From: Planctomycetota bacterium
GTDB lineage: Bacteria > Planctomycetota > Phycisphaerae > Sedimentisphaerales > Anaerobacaceae
Reading direction: 5' to 3'
Assembly: GCA_019456145.1 (NCBI GenBank)
Contig: VRUL01000012.1
Location: forward strand, 1-64,000
Length of the DNA: 64,000 bases
The notes under the pieces: model-generated
What the model saw: only the letters and a program-made list of their open reading frames with translations
Told to the model about the DNA's origin: nothing
The model's database searches: none
Shown here: positions 60,748 through 64,000 of the stretch, piece by piece
Position numbering within the stretch: position 1 is the first letter of the stretch
Layout of the letters: the number at the start of each line of letters is the position of its first letter
Program-made: the position numbers and the translations under genes

Positions 60748-61197
60748 TTAGAAGAGCCTGGAGCTGTCGAGGAGGAATGTTACGGGGCCGTCGTTAGTGC
60801 TGGTTACGTGCATATATTCGCCAAATATGCCTTTCTCGACGTTTACGCCGTGCCCGGCAATTAGATCAGCTACTTTTTCATAGAGCTGCTGTGCGAGGTG
60901 CGGCTGGGCGGCGGCGTCAAAGCCTGGGCGGCGGCCCTTTCGGCAATCACCGTGAAGTGTAAAATTGCTAATCAACAAAATCGCGCCGGCGACGTCAAGC
61001 AGGCTTCGATTCATCTTGCCGGCGTCATCCGGGAAGATACGCAGGTTAACAAGCTTTTCAGCTATAAACTCAGCATCCTTAATAGTGTCCTCTTTGCCGA
61101 CACCGAGGTAAACGAGTAAGCCTTTATCGATGCGGCCAATTGTTGAGCCGTCAACTTCCACCTGTGCCTGCAAAACCCGCTGACAAACAATCCGCAT
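60748..61197 (-). CDS. dtd: D-aminoacyl-tRNA deacylase
   Basis: Dtd removes D-amino acids (and misloaded glycine) from tRNA. At 149 residues it is standard length. Blocks: MRIVCQRVLQAQVEVDGSTI at the N-terminus, LLVYLGVGKEDT, KLVNLRIFPDDAGKMNRSLL, SNFTLHGDCRKGRRPGF (family form SQFTL..D..KG.RP.F), and DGPVTFLLD. The cross-subunit Gly-cisPro motif is DGPVTF here rather than NGPVTF, with the Gly-Pro kept. It converges on the fused sigma-factor gene and follows the short-chain dehydrogenase gene 50 bases downstream on the same strand. Confidence 0.96.
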   Translation of the reverse strand: MRIVCQRVLQAQVEVDGSTIGRIDKGLLVYLGVGKEDTIKDAEFIAEKLVNLRIFPDDAGKMNRSLLDVAGAILLISNFTLHGDCRKGRRPGFDAAAQPHLAQQLYEKVADLIAGHGVNVEKGIFGEYMHVTSTNDGPVTFLLDSSRLF

Positions 61198-61247
61198 AGG
61201 TGTCCTTTCCGGTTATGCATCGAGCATATATAGTATTGGTTTATCTG

Positions 61248-61976
61248 CTAAAACCACGGTGTTGAGGCCGCCCTTCTGATGTGCAGCTCATCGATTACCG
61301 CGTTTCCCTTGTGGGTGAGAAGGTACAAGATTAACTCAGCTATTTCATCAGGCTGCAAGAGGTCCTGCTTTTTTATATCGGGTCGTACTTTTTGGACCTG
61401 TTCTGTATCGACACCGCCGGGACAAACTATATGTACGCGAATATTCGAGCCTCGCAGCTCCTCAGCCAATGCCATAGTCATGCCGCGCAGTGCATGCTTG
61501 GATGCTGAATAGGCGCTTTGAAGCGGATAAGCTTTGACGCCGACGACAGAGGCTATGTTGATTATGTACGCGGCCTCTGCTTTTCTTAATAGCGGCAGAG
61601 CTTCTCTGCAAAGTATGAACGGAGCGCGGGCATTGATTTTAAGGCAGTTGTCCAAATCTTCGGTCAATGTCTCTTCAAGCTTTGCCGAGTGAGTGATACC
61701 AGCATTATTAATCAGTATGTCGAGCCGTCCGAACGTTTGGTTAGTTTCCTTGACAAGGTTTTTGATCGAGTGCTCGTGGGCCAGTTCTGTTGGGATGATG
61801 TGCGCTTTGCCGCCGGCTTCGGTAACGAGCTTGGCGGTTTCGGTCATTTTATCTACGGCACGTGCGGCAATGACAACAGTCGCGGCCTCTTTGGCTATTG
61901 CGATGCTGATAGCTCTGCCGATTCCCCGGCTTGCTCCTGTTACTATCGCGACTTTTCCTTCTAACATATTTTCCAT
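61248..61976 (-). CDS. Short-chain dehydrogenase/reductase (FabG-like)
   Basis: A 242-residue classical SDR. The nucleotide-binding motif is TGASRGIG (13-20); NNAG (90-93); catalytic Ser143, Tyr156 and Lys160 in YSASK; and CPGGVDTEQV. The Ala-Ala-Arg after beta-2 (VIAARA) suggests NADPH preference. The substrate is uncertain: 3-oxoacyl-ACP reductase is the common label, but no fatty-acid genes are nearby and the C-terminus (LHIRRAASTPWF) departs from FabG. Upstream of dtd on the same strand. Confidence 0.9.
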   Translation of the reverse strand: MENMLEGKVAIVTGASRGIGRAISIAIAKEAATVVIAARAVDKMTETAKLVTEAGGKAHIIPTELAHEHSIKNLVKETNQTFGRLDILINNAGITHSAKLEETLTEDLDNCLKINARAPFILCREALPLLRKAEAAYIINIASVVGVKAYPLQSAYSASKHALRGMTMALAEELRGSNIRVHIVCPGGVDTEQVQKVRPDIKKQDLLQPDEIAELILYLLTHKGNAVIDELHIRRAASTPWF

Positions 61977-62101
61977 TTCGCAGACCTTCCCGGGATTTTT
62001 GAGGGATTATAAGGTAAAAATTTGAAAAGTTAAAGAGCCTGTTTGGCGGATACCGGCAGAGGGTGTCTTTGATTGGCAGGTATTGGGCCGGTTTTAATCG
62101 T

Positions 62102-63547
62102 CTATCGCCGGGTCCTTGTTCTACTTGTACGGCGCAGCTTTCGCTTTTCCTCCAGCATTGTTTTGGCGAGTTTTTCGTAGCGCTCGTATCTGCTTACTAT
62201 CAGGCCGTCAATTGTTACCGTCGTCTTTGCAGCATTTTCTTCGATAGCGAGCTTTCGTACGAAATCAAGCTCTGCTTTTACTTGCTGATATACTGCTTTT
62301 GCCAGCATTGGTGAACTTGAACTTTGTTTGGTTGTCCACCCTCGCATCTCCCTTATTCCCGTTCTGTCTATGGCTTTTAATTCTTTTTCCATGCCTTCAA
62401 AGGTTTTAATCCTTGCTTTTACCTTGTTCGGGTCTGTAAATGGGAGCGTTATGGTTACTTTTGGGGGCGAAGGCTTTGTTGCCATATCCAGACGGGACCT
62501 TCTTGTTCTGTTGCTTCTGCTGCGACTGTAATTATCCTGATACCCTCCTCCTGTATTATATCCACTGTCCCTGGCACCGGTATTATATCCATTGTCCCTG
62601 GCACCTGTGCGTCCCCGAGGGCTCCTTCGGGACCGGCTACCTCTCAGTGACTCCAGCAACTCTCGGCGCGTCTTTTCTTCTTGTATTTTCTCGGCAATTT
62701 TTTCGAACCGAAGACTTCTATTTAATATCACACCATCTATTGCTGCTGTCGTTTTATTTGTGTTTTCCTCAGCAGCCTGCTTTCTCACGAATTCATACTC
62801 TGCTCCGATCTGCTCATAAACCGCTTTTACGATATTAGTAGTAACGCCCTCTAATCCGTTAATCCACTCGGTTGTCACCTTCTGGCTTTGTGTTTCAACG
62901 TTTTTTAAAGCATCCTCAAGGCCCTGAAACTTCCTTAGTCTTTGCTTAACGGCGTTCGGTTCAGTAAGCGGGTCTATATCGGCTATGGAGCTCAGGTCAA
63001 TATCCGGTTTGGTTTGTTGCTCGGCTTCTGTTTTTTTCTGTTCTTGTGTATTAAGAAGAACATTACCTTGCTGTATCTGAGCAGGGTAATTTGTTTTTGC
63101 ACCGTTTCTTCTCAACAATTCAACAATTTGTTTATGCCCTTTTACGTTCGCCCACCAAATTGGTGTTTTTGCATTCTCGTCTAGCGCATTTACATTTGAA
63201 CCTTTTGCAATAAGCAGAGCTACTACTTCTTGTTTGCCTGATGTCGCAGCAAGGTGCAATGGTGTCCAGCCTGCATTTCCCTTAGCGTTTGGGTTTGCGC
63301 CATTTGTAAGGAGGATTTGCACTACTTCCTTATGGCCACGCTCAGCCGCAGGGTGAAGGGGTGTAACACCGTCGACTATTTTGTTTGGATTCGCTCCATT
63401 TGAAATAAGTAATTTGACATTGGCAATGTCACCCTCACGAGCAGCCTGGTGCAGCGTTTTATTTGTGATAATCCCACTTTGTACGGCATAAGAGGTATTT
63501 ATGCTGAAAAACACACTTATCAGTATTGAAATAAGCAAAGTCTTCAC
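62102..63547 (-). CDS. Exported ankyrin-repeat protein with duplicated helical domain
   Basis: A 481-residue exported protein. A signal peptide (LLISILISVFFSINTSYAV) is followed by four ankyrin repeats at about 30-155 (for example NKIVDGVTPLHPAAERGHKE, NAKGNAGWTPLHLAATSGKQ). Then come two copies of a roughly 105-residue helical unit (about 190-300 and 365-475), recognisable by LTEPNAVKQRLRKFQGLEDA versus FTDPNKVKARIKTFEGMEKE and a shared ERYEKLA/RFEKIAE end. They are separated by an Arg/Gly/Ser/Tyr-rich linker with a GYNTGARDSGYNTGG repeat. The helical unit is not recognised. GTG 63547 has GGAGG 5-6 bases upstream and starts the signal peptide; TTG 63559 falls on the ribosome site itself. Confidence 0.85.
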   Translation of the reverse strand: MKTLLISILISVFFSINTSYAVQSGIITNKTLHQAAREGDIANVKLLISNGANPNKIVDGVTPLHPAAERGHKEVVQILLTNGANPNAKGNAGWTPLHLAATSGKQEVVALLIAKGSNVNALDENAKTPIWWANVKGHKQIVELLRRNGAKTNYPAQIQQGNVLLNTQEQKKTEAEQQTKPDIDLSSIADIDPLTEPNAVKQRLRKFQGLEDALKNVETQSQKVTTEWINGLEGVTTNIVKAVYEQIGAEYEFVRKQAAEENTNKTTAAIDGVILNRSLRFEKIAEKIQEEKTRRELLESLRGSRSRRSPRGRTGARDNGYNTGARDSGYNTGGGYQDNYSRSRSNRTRRSRLDMATKPSPPKVTITLPFTDPNKVKARIKTFEGMEKELKAIDRTGIREMRGWTTKQSSSSPMLAKAVYQQVKAELDFVRKLAIEENAAKTTVTIDGLIVSRYERYEKLAKTMLEEKRKLRRTSRTRTRR

Positions 63548-63689
63548 GTTATCCTCCAAAATTGCTTTAGGTTCAAAAAATACTAATCGTGTTATTTACC
63601 GGCCATTTAGTATGTCAAAATCAATTATACACCAAAAAGCCTGTCAATATGCATTTAAACCGGCGAATAACGATTTTTTTTTGCTAATT

Positions 63690-64000
63690 TTAAACCCTTT
63701 CCAGTGATTCGAGACCAATCTTTTCCGCTATTCTATCAAATTCATCGAGTGAATAAAACTCAATAATTATCTTTCCTCTATGGCCTTTTTTTCGTGTCTC
63801 AATGCTTACCTTTGTACCGAGCTGTGTGCAGAGTTTGTTTTCCAAGTCGAGAATATGAGGAGGTTTTGTGTGATCGTTCTTTCTTGGCTGGCTGGTGCCT
63901 GTAAGGTACCTACGGACCAGTCTTTCGACTTCACGGACGCTAAGCCTACCTGCCATTGCCCGATTTGCGAGTTTTCTACGAAGCTCCTCGGTAGGCAGAG
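63690..64000 (-). CDS. parB: ParB C-terminal part (gene runs off the window)
   Basis: About 103 codons of a chromosome-partitioning ParB protein; the 5' part lies beyond base 64000. The visible part continues in frame from the window edge (LPTEELRRKLANRAMAGRLS) through the ParB hinge GRLSVREVERLVRRY. It then enters the C-terminal dimerisation domain, ILDLENKLCTQLGTKVSIET and GKIIIEFYSLDEFDRIAEKI. ParB binds parS, spreads as a CTP-dependent clamp and recruits SMC. ParB genes usually lie near the replication origin beside parA, so this end of the window may be origin-proximal. Confidence 0.93.
   Translation of the reverse strand, partial: LPTEELRRKLANRAMAGRLSVREVERLVRRYLTGTSQPRKNDHTKPPHILDLENKLCTQLGTKVSIETRKKGHRGKIIIEFYSLDEFDRIAEKIGLESLERV

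Overview
This window looks like a chromosomal segment of a Planctomycetota bacterium, probably of the Phycisphaerae / Sedimentisphaerales type. That placement is inferred from gene content, not from a marker gene. The indicators are two Tat-exported sulfatases, two PEP-CTERM surface proteins, a dockerin-like module on a secreted sugar dehydrogenase, an ECF sigma factor beside a very long TPR/beta-propeller Ser/Thr kinase, an ECF sigma factor fused to a membrane domain, and many wordy intergenic repeats. No tRNA, rRNA or CRISPR array was found.

Layout. 0-12 kb: a secreted hypothetical protein, RNA ligase rtcB, a DUF547 lipoprotein, metK, a sigma factor/membrane protein/secreted protein operon, purH and a beta-propeller protein. 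12-27 kb: a sulfatase, a five-module GH5 glucanase, pyruvate phosphate dikinase, an HNH/cold-shock/HU group, a candidate structured RNA, an unusual signal peptidase I and a glycosidase-like protein. 27-34 kb: a membrane protein/regulator operon with a 19-bp palindromic operator candidate, an aminotransferase, and a PQQ-type sugar dehydrogenase lying between two 185-bp direct repeats. 34-42 kb: the kinase/sigma pair, two PEP-CTERM proteins, small membrane proteins, a MITE-like 159-bp element and a lone GroES.

42-54 kb is the accessory part: an HNH-AP2 homing-type endonuclease, repeat clusters, a dGTPase plus nucleotidyltransferase pair, housekeeping topA, and a tight DNA methyltransferase - ATPase - HNH nuclease operon that resembles Septu (PtuAB) defence but carries a methyltransferase and an extra N-terminal domain on the ATPase. 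Two copies of one short repeat, in opposite orientation, bracket this block at 43.6 and 53.2 kb. 54-64 kb returns to core functions: a sulfatase, rdgB, argF-argD-argB, the membrane-fused sigma factor, dtd, a short-chain dehydrogenase, an ankyrin protein and the 3' end of parB.

The strongest candidates for something new are the methyltransferase/ATPase/HNH operon, the dGTPase/nucleotidyltransferase pair, the four-helix RNA at about 23.0 kb, and the zinc-ribbon signal peptidase whose ribosome-binding site can be sequestered by a 14-bp leader helix.
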